From contig JANPYM010000013.1 in NCBI GenBank assembly GCA_025890175.1, positions 1,318,777 to 1,382,776 on the forward strand: 64,000 bases of DNA, given 5' to 3'. Position numbers and translations under genes: made by a program. Numbering within the stretch: position 1 is the first letter of the stretch; each line of letters begins with the position of its first letter. This document shows positions 12,271-23,755 of the stretch, piece by piece. Below the pieces are notes generated by a model. It ran no database searches, had not been told where the DNA came from, and saw only the letters and a list, made by a program, of their open reading frames with translations. This DNA comes from Ciborinia camelliae. Taxonomy: Eukaryota; Ascomycota; Leotiomycetes; Helotiales; Sclerotiniaceae.

Positions 12271-13787
12271 TCTAAGGGGTCTGAGAACTTGGAAGTGAAG
12301 TTGAGAGTGGAGTTGGGGATGGGGATGGTGTCTCATATCATAGAGCAGAGAGAAGGGAGAAGGAGGAGGTTGGAATAAGAGCACCGGGGGAAGGAGAAGA
12401 AAGGGGGGTTTAGAGATTAAGATGGATAAGGAGAGTCGAGAGAGAAGGATAGAACACTAAAGAAGAAGACACTGAGAGAGAGAGAGAGCCAGGGTGTGAG
12501 AGGAGGGAAATGGGGAGGAGGGAAATAAGGTGAAGAAAGCCTTAATAAGGAGAGAAGTGAAGTCAAGAGAAAGATGATCCGTAATGAGAGGAGTATGGGA
12601 GTGGGAGTGGGAGTGGAAGGAGAGATAACGAGGTAGGATGAAGTTGTAGAGAGAGGGAAATAGATTACAGAAGATGGGGAGATGTATACATTGATTGTGA
12701 TGCTCAGAACCCTGACGATATCAAAGTTTTCAAAAGACGGGACTGCAGTTCATCGAAAGACTTCAAAATTCGAAAAGACCGTGAGTCTTCAAAGTAAATC
12801 CAATCATTCAGATGAATTGTATCTTTCAAATGGGCCGCGTATACCATATAAGATCAATATATCATAATACAGACAAGGAAAACAACCAAGGAAACTCCAA
12901 CTAGAATAACGCCTATAACCTGCACCAGAACAGCCTCAAACCCCGATATCGAAATGCCAAGTAGAGCGAATAATTTCCCGTCAAATTAAGAAGTGGAAGC
13001 AGAGTTGATCCAGCCCCAAAGCAAACACTTCGACACACACATGGGATTGTCTCTCTCCCTTTACTATTCCACATAACTCTGTTATGTACTTCCCACGAAA
13101 CAGCATAGTGTATACAGATTCTCTCCTGGACTCATCATATCCATTCTGTAGATAGTAGAGTGATAATACCTAGATTAAAACTTGTGCATGGAACTCCATT
13201 CCACGTTACAGCTCAACTCAAGAGACGAAAAAACAGAAAAAACAAAACAAAAAACGTAAGCTTGCTAGTTAATAGCAAGATGATCGACTGCGGTATAGCT
13301 AACTACAGCCGATCAAGAGAATAGAGAATGGAGACTTGATTTCTACCTACCTATGTTGTATATCGAGGTTATGGGGTTAAAGTATTGTATGTAGTGAAAG
13401 AGCTCTTCTCTGTACGTATCAACGAAGAAAATGGAGAAGAATTTGGCATTTCAGTGTCTGGGTTTGATGACCTAGTAGGTATCAATAGGTTATATTTATA
13501 TATAAATGATAGAAGAAAAGCACACTCTGTAAATGATGATAACAGTTAGGTTGTCAAGAAATATACAATTTGAAAGATTAGGTAAGTGATTTCGTTCCAA
13601 TTTTCAGAGGAGCCCCGCACACTAAGAAAAAGCCCAACCAAAAAACCCCACATACCTTCAATATATACTCAAACCACACCCACACATCCAGCAAATAGTA
13701 CAAACACTACACAAACCGGTACGCACAGCGTTCGCATTCCGACAATCTCCTAGAGATCCCAAGAATGAGTCAGCTGGTAGTGATACA

Positions 13788-13886
13788 GGCCTGCTGGCCC
13801 AATGGCAAGGCGCTTGACTACGAAACACTCAAAAATCTTGAGTGTTTGAAATCAAGAGATTGCAGGTTCGATCCCTGCGTAGGTCA
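13788..13886 (+). tRNA. trnR-ACG: tRNA-Arg (anticodon ACG) with 27-nt intron
   Basis: Exon 13788-13823, intron 13824-13850, exon 13851-13886; mature length is 72 nt before CCA. The acceptor stem GGCCTGC pairs with GTAGGTC through two G-U pairs. The D arm is GCC/GGC with A14, GG and A21 in place. The anticodon stem CTTGA/TCAAG closes the loop CTACGAA, so the anticodon is ACG (reads CGN Arg codons after A34-to-I). The T arm is GCAGG/CCTGC with TTCGATC, and the discriminator base is A. The intron sits at the standard site after base 37. Its own sequence forms a perfect 9-bp hairpin (AACACTCAA / TTGAGTGTT, 5-base loop). A T-run follows as Pol III terminator. Confidence 0.95.
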
Positions 13887-14629
13887 ATATTCTTTTTGAA
13901 TTTTTTTTCTTCATTCTTTTGTTCTTATTTATTTTTTGGCCCTTGATGTTGACGAGGAGGAAGAAGGAAGGTTGTTTTGTTCGACTTTTTTTGGTGGGGG
14001 TTTTGGAGGGGTATGTAGGATGGACTTCGCTTCGAGAAAAGGCTCGAATGCCGATCCCGGTGAGCTATGCCAAAGGATTTTGTCACGATTTCTCAGCGCA
14101 GCATGCCTAATAACGGTTGGAAATTGAGTATTTACACCTTAAGTCCTTTCATATCATACATACACTTTCATTCTACAATTTTAACTCAAGCAAACCTCGG
14201 AAGGTCGACGTTCATTCCTTGGAGCAATCAACCTTAATTAAGTCCAGTACATGTTCTCGATATCAGCACCCACGTAGACCCAAGAAATCTAGATGAGGTT
14301 CTAGTTTTTGATTTATTGTTGTGGTCTTGTAATATACAATATGTAAGAGATTCTCTGGGATACTACGGAGGCTCTCAGTGTAGAAATTCATGGAGATTAG
14401 ACGTATGCATAGATAGATTTCAACCTCTTTATCCCCAGAGTAAACATATTGCAGAACACATCATACCAGTTCTGTCCCAGAGAACCAACCCGTGGAGATT
14501 TTCTTTCTCGCCCTCCATCTGCGCCATTCATACCTAGATTCATCATAAATATCATATTTCAAAAACCAAACGCCATATCCATGAATGTTGTACAATGCTT
14601 ATGTCCATTTCCATTTTCAGCCCCGAGAC
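13887..14629. other. Spacer between tRNA-Arg and cbp4
   Basis: It holds the Pol III terminator and the 3' flank of cbp4, which reads towards it. Short overlapping ORFs at 13919-14130 and 14316-14670 have no recognisable features. Confidence 0.4.
13893..13908 (+). terminator. RNA polymerase III T-run terminator
   Basis: A TTTTT run 6 bases after the tRNA discriminator, with a second run of eight T shortly after. This is the standard termination signal for tRNA transcription. Confidence 0.8.
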
Positions 14630-15315
14630 TCAAAGACTTCCACCAGGTATTAATTTTGTCCCGCTCTTTTTGATATCCTCTTTCCTCTGTTGCATCTCTT
14701 GCATTAATTTGGCTTGTTCTTCTATCTTTCCACTGCGGCTTTTTCGGGCGGCTTCTTCGGCTTCGACCCAGACTGTAAGTGGTGAGGTTAGCATATTCCT
14801 TTCCGTAATTATATATTCTGTGCTCCAATCTGCAAAAGCCCTCTTATATTGTCCCCCCGTAGCCGGTAACCCCTTCTTCGATCTCTCCCTCCAACCTTCA
14901 GGGCATCATCCCCCTTCACACCGAAGGTCCCCGAACCATCTTCCGCCACCCCCAATCCCACAAAGAAACAAACAAAAAAACATACTCGGCCTATCACTCT
15001 TACTATACTCCTTCAACCTCGACACAAAATTATCGAAATCCTCCTGTTTGCCCACTCGATTTTCCAAACTGCGTTTTTGAAGTTCCGGATTGTATCTTAG
15101 GAAGAGCTCTTCTTCCGTGGGGGAGACGTAGTAGACTAGAGCAGGTCCACCCACGCAACATGTAAGGCCACTGGAGGGGGGTTAGCTTATGTTAATGGAT
15201 GTATAGAAATTATGGAGAAAGAGGGGGATGTAATTGAATTGAAGGGAGGAATGAGGGGAACATACGCAACGGCCATTTTGCCGTACATGCGCCAGTTTGT
15301 TGGTTTAGGTGGCAT
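14630..15315 (-). CDS. cbp4: Cytochrome bc1 complex assembly factor Cbp4
   Basis: Small inner-mitochondrial-membrane protein needed for assembly of ubiquinol-cytochrome c reductase (complex III). Exons on the minus strand are 15315-15266, 15170-14986 and 14772-14630, giving 125 aa; donors are GTATGT at both introns. Residues 1-10 ([10 protein letters not shown]) and the single membrane segment with [20 protein letters not shown] match the fungal Cbp4 signature, followed by [13 protein letters not shown] and a charged helical tail ([12 protein letters not shown], then [16 protein letters not shown]) ending in LIPGGSL. Full length for the family. The exon joins restore SKSDRPIWVEAEE, which no single frame shows, so unspliced frames miss the gene. 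Confidence 0.94.
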
Positions 15316-17352
15316 ATTTGCTTGCTTGCCAATTCGATATACTATTCTTGTTCTGATGTGAGAAATCCGATCGAGTCAAAAAATTGGATCGGGAATTGTG
15401 GTATTTAGTCGGGTGAGATCAGAAGCTGATAATTATTTGATCGATGACATGATGATTTTCCCTTCAAAGCTGCAAAGCTAGTTGTGGCCGTGCTTTGAAT
15501 GGGGAATGGTGGCGGTGTGTGGCGTAAGGAGAGACAAATTGGATGGGAGGGATTTCATAAGCATATGCGGTGAGGGGATTCGCTACAGTTGCCGTAACAT
15601 GCGATGATCAGACGGGAGATCGCGGCGAGGTGATTGGATTTCGGTGATGCTGGGACGGAGTGATGCTGGAATTTGTGAAGTTAGGTATTTATTATGTTCA
15701 TGCCGATACGGGTCTTGCATAGCATAGGTATGCTTACTGTACCTATGTTATGCCGCTTTGGAAGCCAGCTTTTGGTGAGAATGATAATCTAGATGATACT
15801 CCTTTCAATTCTTCGGTAGAAAGCAAACAATGTAGAAATCAATACCCGAGCCATTCATCAATATCTCAAAGGTTTTTCTATATGCTCCAGTAGCCAGAAT
15901 CTTGCCTCGGACAATGCTCTATATAGTCCTATTGGTATGGAACCTGATACTGCGCATTGGTACCTACCTTTCTGCATTCAAGAAGTTCGGACGGCCAAGA
16001 CATCTATGTACGTCGTAATGCTGTTACAGGATGACTCTCTACTTATAAACCCAGATCGCTCCAAGTACATACCATACATACATACCATTTACTGTAAAGA
16101 AGTCTTGAATCTTGATATCAGCTGAACTCAACATCATCACAAGATGTTCTGAATATCTTATGTAAACTCCGCCTCTCAACGCCATGTTTCTCATATTCTC
16201 CTTGGTATACCTAGATAGTGGATCTTATGGATCTCGTGGAGTAACCCTCAATATGCTGACTATAATATGCTAACCAATCGTTCTTCATTCGGACCTGACT
16301 TCAATTATGGCTGGTACTTTAATTAAATGTGACTGATGATGATGATGCCATTAGATATATCAGCAAGGGAATAAGGAAATTCATATTTGAGTAACAGCTT
16401 TTTTTCTCCTGAGATGAACTTAACTTCTGCATGAACATTGATATCAACAAAATTATATTGATTATTAGAAGAAATAGTTTTATCCTTCACCAATAACCAA
16501 CAACATACCACATACCCGTACCTATTTTTGATAGAAAACCAAGAGGTCGGAATATCGGAATATTCAAAGCTTTGATACTGAAAATAGACTCCACCAACAA
16601 CACGGTAGCTCTTAATAGTTCTTTTATACTGTGGCTCAAACATTTGCGACAGGCACAGCAAGAAGAAGAGGAAGAAGAAGAAGGAGAAGAAGCAGAAGAA
16701 GAAGAAGTACAGTAGTAACAGGAATGAAATCTCCCACCTCTTTTTTTTTATTCAAACTCAACATACACATACATTCAACATTGTCCCATACCCATCTCAT
16801 ACAACTTATTAGCGCCCCTGCCCTGCCCCCACTCCGCATTCTCATTCTCTGAGACGACCCCCCAAGCTCTCCAGCTGTCTTGGTATTGAATGTCCCTTTT
16901 TCAACTCCTTGTCAAAGTAAATACACATACGAGATCCTCTATCTACAACATAGAAAGATTGACATCAACAGAGACCCTCACTCGACTTTTTTCTACTCTC
17001 TCATAGCCTTGCATATTCTCAAGCAAAGGAACACCAAGACAATTCTCAAAACTGAGTTTCGGCATTATAACAACAATTCCCACTTCGAAGAAGGTGTACC
17101 CATTTTCGAAACATTGATCTTATCACCCCTTTCAACATCGACAATTCAATTACAATTCTTTGATTTACAGACCATCATTCAAGCCCACCGACTTTTTGAG
17201 ATAAAAAAATATAAAACTCCAGAGGAATTGCTTTTCATGGATTGAACACTTTGAGAGTTGTTACTATTTGTTAATATTTTGCGCCAAAGAACCAGAGGGA
17301 TAGGGGAGTTGAAGCTAGATCGACTCAGAAGGAGAGATAGTAGGAGAAAATC
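15316..17352. other. Divergent spacer cbp4 / skt5, including the long skt5 leader
   Basis: About 2 kb. The last roughly 500 bases look like a pyrimidine-rich, ATG-poor fungal leader of skt5 and hold small upstream frames, including a 2-codon ATG-GAT-TGA at 17237-17245. A GAA/GAAGAAG-rich tract (16661-16707) lies upstream. No separate gene is supported. Confidence 0.45.
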
Positions 17353-20300
17353 ATGGCATATGATCAGGGTTATCATGAGCAGCCACAGAGGCCATACAAT
17401 GGACAAGCTGCTCAAAGACCTGGAACGGCACAAGGATATCAACAAACTCCCCCGCAACAATATTCACAAGAGCAGTATGATGATTATGGTCAAGATGGTT
17501 ATGGATATGAGAATTACGATAATGGATATGGGCAGAATTATAATGGTGGATATCAGGATATGAATGGTGGTGGTTATGGAAATACGAATGGAGGGGGAAG
17601 AGGTGGTTATGCTCCAGACATGAATGATGGACGTGGCAGGGGATATCCTCCAAATGTGAATGGGGGAGGTAGAGGTAGAGGTTATCCACCATCGAATCCA
17701 AATTATCCTCCACAACAAGAACATCATCCGAATGACAGACGTGAGATGCCACCAAGAGGAGGTGGACCTGGTCCAAATGGTAGAGGAGGGCCAATGCAAA
17801 GACCACCTCCAGATCGGGGTGGATATGGAGGGCCACAAGGAAGAGGATATCCTCCAAATGGTGGTCCTGTGAATGGAAATGGTAGACCAATGGATGGATC
17901 TATGAGATCTGGACAAGGACGTGAGTCAAAAAAATGATATGTGTTGTGAATGATTGTATTGACCTTTTTTTTTTAGCACCAAGACCTCGGAAACCTTTAG
18001 TAACACCCCCTATATCACCAGAAGATGGGTCAGCGACTTTTGATAGCCCCTTTCCTGCATTTCCTGGAGCAAAGAAAAAAACTGCAATGTCTGAAGAACA
18101 GGAAATTACCCAAAAAATGAGTTCAATGGATATCTCAAGCTCTTCCCATCCTAACAGACCTGGAACAGCTGGAAGTAGAGGACGACCTGGAACAGCCGGA
18201 AGTAGGGGAAGACCTGGAACGGCTGGAAGTAAAGGAAGTCATGATAATTTTGGACCAAGGAAGGGTGTGTCGATGGATGATTATGGAAGACCTTCAATAG
18301 ATAGTCAAAGAAGTGCACCTAGAGGAGGGTATCCGCCCCATGGACCTCAAGGAATATCAGATCAAAGAAGAGGTCCGCCTTCAAGGGGAATGGCACAAGG
18401 CTCTCCGGCGCAAGGCCCTCCTAGGCAAGACTTTCCGGAGAGGAGAGGACCTCCCCCTGGGCAAGGATATGGTGGTGCACCAAGACAGAATGGTTATGGA
18501 GATCGTGATTATGATCAGTATGGAAATCCCATGTCACCAGTTCGAGATGATCGGGATAATTTTGGTCCTCCACACCGAAGCTTGACTTTGCCAGATGAAC
18601 CTGGCCCTATGGGAATGGTACCTCCCACCTCTTCGATGAATAGGCCAGGGATGAGTGCACCATACAATGGTCCTCTTGGAAGTGGTATGCCGATTGTTCG
18701 ACCCACCACAGCTACAGGATCAAGACCACCACCACAAAGATCATACCCAAACCAACAGCCTGTTCAACCTGTACCTCCTCAACAGCAATACCCTCCTCAA
18801 CAGCAACACCCTCCTCAACAGCAATACCCTCCTCGGCAGCAATCCTCTCAACAGCAATACCCACAAAACGATTATTCAAATAATCCTTATGCAGATCACA
18901 ATCCGGATGAAAGTCTTGGCACATTATATGATGCATATTATGAATCACCACAGCCACAACGACCTATATACAATCGAAATTTCCCAAATAATTCAGAAAT
19001 GCCAGATTTCGATGCGGCTCCACAAATACCTTCGCATAGAAGAGGTACCTCGATTGAAGCTCATATTCAACCCGGAGCCGGATCTGGACCCGGACCTGGA
19101 CCCGGATTTGATCCCATGCGAGCGGGTGGCCCTGTAGAGAGAAATGGAAACTTCCGTCAAGTCAAACCTGTAAAATCTCAACCGGATTTCAGAGCTCAAG
19201 CCCAAGCTCAGACAGCAATTTTCGAGATGGCAGGGGATGCGCCACCAATTCCTAACATGCCACAGCAAGGTTATCAAGATGGCTGGGGACAACAAAATGC
19301 TCAGTATAGTCAATATCAAGGTTCGTCACAAGAACAAGCATACGACCAATATCCTAGTCAAGCACCAAAATTCCAACCGCCACCAAGAAGTATGTCTGCA
19401 GCTCCTGGAGCTGGCCGTGGAGTTCCCAATGGTCCACAGCCTGGATTTGGAAGTTTGCCGAACGGCCCTTCGTCTCAAAATGGTGGTTACCCTGGTCCTC
19501 AGAACGGAGGGTTCCCAGGGGTCCGCCACGACAGTTTACAAAACCAAGGCACTCCGGAGGGTGGTCTACCTCGTCATGCTCCACCAGTTCGTGCTGGTTT
19601 GATGCCGAATTCTTTTGCTCAACAGCAACAAAATATGAAACCAGCACCTGTGCGCAATTATGGCGGTACTGACTCTTTACCTCAATCAAGTAACCCAATT
19701 CAAGCATCCAATGGCGTCTCTCCTGCTGGTTCCGCCCCCACAAAAGCTCCCACACAACCAGTAACTCAGGCCGAACTTGATCATTTAAGACAGAAGTGCA
19801 AGAATGGTAATCCGAACGATAACGAGACCCAGCTACTCTTTGTGAAGAAATTGGTGGAGGCTTCGGATGTTTTGGTTACGCCTATTGCTGACCAGCGAGC
19901 ACGCAATAAGGCAAGAGAAAGGTATGTTTTTGAAGCCACCAAAGTCCTCAAGAGGTTGAGGGATGCTCAACATCCGGAGGCAATGTTCTATTTCGCAGAT
20001 TGTTATGGTCGTGGCGCACTTGGTCTTGAAGTCAACGAGAAGGAAGCATTTATCCTCTACCAATCAGCCGCAAAACTTGGTCATCCACAAGCCGCATATC
20101 GAACTGCAGTATGCTGTGAACTCGGTAACGATGAAGGCGGTGGTACTCGTAAAGATCCTCTCAAAGCTATTCAATGGTACAAACGTGCCGCTACTCTTGG
20201 AGACACCCCTGCCATGTACAAAATGGGCATGATTCAACTCAAGGGACTTCTAGGACAAGCGGCCAATGCTCGCGAAGCCGTCGTCTGGCTCAAACGAGCT

Positions 20301-20982
20301 GCTGAACGTGCCGATCCCGAGAATCCTCATGCCCTCCACGAACTAGGTCTCCTATACGAAGCACCGCAAGGCCAAGATGCATCTCTCCTTCATGACGAAA
20401 CTTACGCTTTCCAACTCTTCCAACAAGCTGCCGATCTCGGCTATAAATTTTCACAATTCCGTCTTGGTCAGGCTTACGAGTATGGACAGTTCAATTGTCC
20501 GATTGATGCCAGACAGTCTATTTTGTGGTATTCAAAAGCGGCGGTTCAAGAGGAACATCAGAGTGAATTGGCGCTTAGTGGTTGGTATTTGACAGGGCAT
20601 GAGAATATTTTGCAACAGAGTGATACGGAAGCTTATTTGTGGGCGAGAAAAGCTGCGATGGCAAAATTGGCAAAGGCGGAATATGCTATGGGTTATTATA
20701 GTGAGGAGGGAATTGGTACGCCGAAGAGCTTGGAGGATGCTAAAAGGTGGTATTGGAGGGCTGCTGGTAGGTTTTTATTTTTCATTCCATTTCCATCTCC
20801 CGTCTTTCTTTCCTTAGGGATTGATTGCTAATCATCATATAGCACAAAATTTCCCCAAGGCTCGGGAAAAGCTCGAGGAACTTAAACGAAATGGCGGGAG
20901 ACAAAGCAATAAGGGCAGAGAAAGGATTTCGAGATCTAAGGGGGCAAATCAGAAGAATAATGAGGAGTGTTCTGTTATGTAA
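17353..20982 (+). CDS. skt5: Chitin synthase activator Skt5/Chs4-type, Sel1-repeat protein with CAAX box
   Basis: Activates and anchors class IV chitin synthase (yeast Chs3) at the plasma membrane. Exons 17353-17920, 17977-20766 and 20843-20982 give 1165 aa. Residues 1 to about 780 are disordered and rich in Gly, Pro, Gln and Tyr, with GGGRGRGYPP-type runs, three 9-residue RPGTAGSRG units and a QQQYPP array. From about 788 (QAELDHLRQKCKNG) the fold becomes helical; Sel1-like repeats run from about 857 to 1120, with typical A-x-Y-x-x-G and W-x-x-R-A-A patterns such as EAVVWLKRAAERAD and SILWYSKAA. The last exon ends in CSVM, a prenylation motif also known in yeast Skt5. The final exon is needed to see it. 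The start is the first ATG of the open frame (MAYDQGYHEQ). It converges on mpc2 over a repeat-filled spacer. Confidence 0.9.
18156..18236 (+). repeat. 27-bp coding tandem repeat, 3 units, in skt5
   Basis: Three 27-base units encode RPGTAGSRG, RPGTAGSRG and RPGTAGSKG. Base differences between units are few, so length variation between strains is plausible. Confidence 0.95.
18774..18860 (+). repeat. 18-bp coding tandem repeat in skt5 (PPQQQY/H)
   Basis: Four full 18-base units and a partial one encode a Pro/Gln-rich array in the disordered N-terminal region. Confidence 0.93.
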
Positions 20983-23755
20983 ACAGATGTTTTCCTTTTG
21001 TTTTCCTGTGATTTGGGGTGGAAAGAAGTGGGGTGTGTACATTAGGGGATGGAAGGAGTGGGTGGATTTGTGAAGAGAGCGCGGAGAAGGAATGGATCAA
21101 TGAATGGGTGGAGTTAGCTTTTTTTTTTGACACAATGGCATGGCATTTGGAGCGCATTTTCATTGCTGGATGGATGGGTGGATGGGATGAATTTTGGGCG
21201 TTGGATACAAATGGAATGGATGAATTCGGGCAAGATCAGATTCATCTCTCGATCGTTCTGGGAGGATTTGTATTTGTACTTGGTAGATTTGAGTGGGTTG
21301 TGCAGAGGAAAGAAGATTGCGTGGAAAGGGGAGATGATGAAGGGAAGGAATGGAATGGAAAGGAAGTGGGGAGGAGATTGTAGTATGGATGGATGGATGT
21401 TGAAAATTTATTGTATCACAGTGAGATGTAAAAGAAAAATCACATTGAGATCAGCTAGAGATATTTGACTTTTGTTGGAATGGTGTGCTTGCTTTGCTGT
21501 AGGAGTAGGAGTAGGAGTAGGAGCGTATGAGTTGATAGGTAAGATTGTGTATACAATACAATTCTTGAGAAGGGATGTGATTATCTAGGGAAGGGAAGGG
21601 AAGGGAAGGGAAGGGGGAGTAAAGCTTAATGATAGGTACCTACCTACCTAGGTAATAAAGAGAAAATATAGAAAATGTATATTGATATTATAGGTTATAT
21701 ATATATATATATACCTATATATACGAAAAAGAAGGAGGAGAATCAGAAGATAGGTACTGTAGGTACCTAAAGAAAAATTAATCGGAAAGTATCTGTTGAA
21801 TACCTAATTATCTAACTAGATTCCTCTTCTTTATATTATGTGAATGAGAATGAGATGCTGGATTAATTGTGTTGGTTGGTTGGTGGTAGGTAGGTATGTA
21901 ATAAGAAGGAGAAGGAGGATATGGATATGGATATGGATAATAAAGTGATGTATGTGATGGAATTGGGAGGATGGATAGGGTAAAGTGGGTTGAAGTAAAG
22001 GAAACGAAAGGAAAGTAAAAGTGAAAGAAAGGAAATCCTTTTAAAGGAGAGAAATTCGAAAGGAACCTAAAGTTTCGGTTATTTTGTATGGATGGTAGAT
22101 GAATAAGGGGGAACTTAGAGAGGATTTTGGATTTCCTAGGTTTGTCTGGAGACAAAGAATCTTTCGAGTTTTGTAGATATGCAACAAAACTTTTTCTGGT
22201 GGGAGAAAGAGTAGATGATTGGGGGAAGGGAAAGGGGAGTGAAGTGAATCGCTTTGAAGAAAGTTCGAGAGGAAATCCTGCTAGGGGTAATGGTGAATAA
22301 AAAGATTTTAGATTTCTTATGTTTTGTCTCCAGACAAACCATAAAAATCTTTTCCAAAGTTCGAGTTTTGTAGACATACAACAAAACCTTTTGGAGAAAG
22401 AAGAAAGAGTATATGATTGGGGGAAATGAAGTGAAGTAAAGTGAAGTGAGGTAAATAGTACTCTAAGCCCTTTTCGAAGGAAGTTCAAGGTAAAGGAAGT
22501 CCTGGGCAATGGTAAATAAAAAGAAGATTTTAGATTTTTTAGGTTTGTCTCCAGACAAACTATACAATCTTTTCCCAAAGTTCGAGTTTTGTAGACATGC
22601 AACAAAACTTTCTGAAGAAGGGGAGGGGAATATGATTGGGGGAAGGGAATGTGGAATGAAGTATCAAGTGAATTTCTGACCAGATGATAAATGAATGGAT
22701 AGATAATGATATTCAAAGAATAGGTACCTCCCTATTATCTACCCATCCAAGGAAAGTTCCAATATAATTTCCTCATCCATACAATATCAATAATAGATAG
22801 CTGGAGATGGCAACTCAATTCAAAACAAAACAATTCCAATGAAGTTTTTCAATTTAGTACAAGAGTGGATTTGGAGACCATATCCCGAGATCTTGAATTT
22901 GTAGACATGCAACAAAAACTTTAGAATCCCTCTAGAAGCGAGATGATTGGGTTGAGTAAAAGGGAAGATATACAATGAAGTGAAGTTTAAGTGAGGTTTG
23001 ATAAGATATTGGTTGGGGTAAGAAGCTAGCACCTATCATCTTTCTAAAGAGAGGAACGGCATTTAGATTTCTTCTTCTCAGAGTACTTATTTTCAAGGAG
23101 TCAAAGCCAAAGAGTCTAATCTGAAATACTAGAAACTTGATATTTTGGATAAAAGCAAGAGGTAGGGATCAGATGCCTGTGGTAGAAGCAGTATATGGAT
23201 CCTCGAATTATATACGAATTGAGTGCTTCACCACCCCTCGCCTCCCGTAGGAAATCTGCGTAATAGAAATCGTTACAAATTCACATCTAATTTCACAATC
23301 ACATCCCCATCCCCATGCATGATATTACTTTGAGACAACAAGAAGCACCTAGAAGAGGAACAAGGAAAGCATTCTTGAATTGTTGGAACCTAGGTATAGT
23401 AGTGTACAATTCCAGCCCCCCCCCACACTCATCCACATTCGTCACACCCCAGACCAAGTCAGAGATGATATTTGTCCATCCAGGTCCATGTTATTGCATC
23501 CATATACTTATCTGATCTCAGATACTATGAATTTCCGCATGGCATCCCATCGCAAAAAGCAAAGAAAGGAACTTCGTTTCGCACCTAGGAAATTCTCTGT
23601 ACTGTGTTTTCTTCTTCTATTCGCAAGAAAAATTGCAAATCTGCCACCTTCCTGTCTTAGATTTTTCCCTCCCTTGCCTCCAGTTCTCCACGAGGAGTTT
23701 CTGTTACCATTCTTCCATATCATATCCCCCGTGTAGGATGTGGATATGTGTATAT
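20983..23755. other. Convergent spacer skt5 / mpc2, repeat-rich
   Basis: 2.8 kb holding the 3' ends of both genes, GGAGTA and GGGAA microsatellites (about 21500-21616), a TA tract (about 21700-21720) and a long degenerate tandem repeat (22021-22960). The 302-codon minus-strand frame across 21808-22716 is made of these repeats and reads as low-complexity Phe/Ser/Pro, not as a protein family. Confidence 0.6.
22021..22960 (-). repeat. Degenerate about 200-300-bp tandem repeat with two palindromic cores
   Basis: The core TTTTGTAGACATGCAACAAAA occurs near 22168, 22363, 22586 and 22897, with one to three changes. About 25-45 bases before three of the copies lies a second palindrome, GTTTGTCTCCAGACAAAC (near 22140, 22322 and 22542). 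Further shared blocks are GATTTTAGATTTCTTA, AAGTTCGAG, ATGATTGGGGGAAGGG and GTGAAGTGA. On the minus strand the core reads GTTTTGTTGCATGTCTAC, which matches the repeat core at 11.6 kb. Confidence 0.85.

Larger units (their letters stand above)
10188..13787. other. Long repeat-rich intergenic region
   Basis: About 3.6 kb with no gene I can support. It contains a GGTT/GGCT microsatellite stretch near 10950-10980 and 11070-11090, a perfect (AGGT)12 array, a degenerate palindromic tandem repeat at 11614-11985, a 14-bp array at 12201-12270 and purine-rich (GAGA) tracts at 12360-12660. The ORF at 10275-10757 looks random in composition and has no splice-linked continuation. Confidence 0.5.

Noticed and set aside
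17351..17916. Two long minus-strand ORFs (179 and 150 codons) rich in His, Ile and Ser
   Set aside because: Antisense readings of the Gly/Tyr/Pro-rich first exon of skt5; low-complexity artefacts.
21808..22716. 302-codon open frame on the minus strand
   Set aside because: It runs through the degenerate tandem repeats and purine/pyrimidine tracts; its repeated peptide blocks mirror the DNA repeat and match no family.
22021..22960. Considered as a CRISPR-like array because of regularly recurring palindromes
   Set aside because: Units are degenerate and spacers are themselves homologous; CRISPR does not occur in nuclear fungal DNA.
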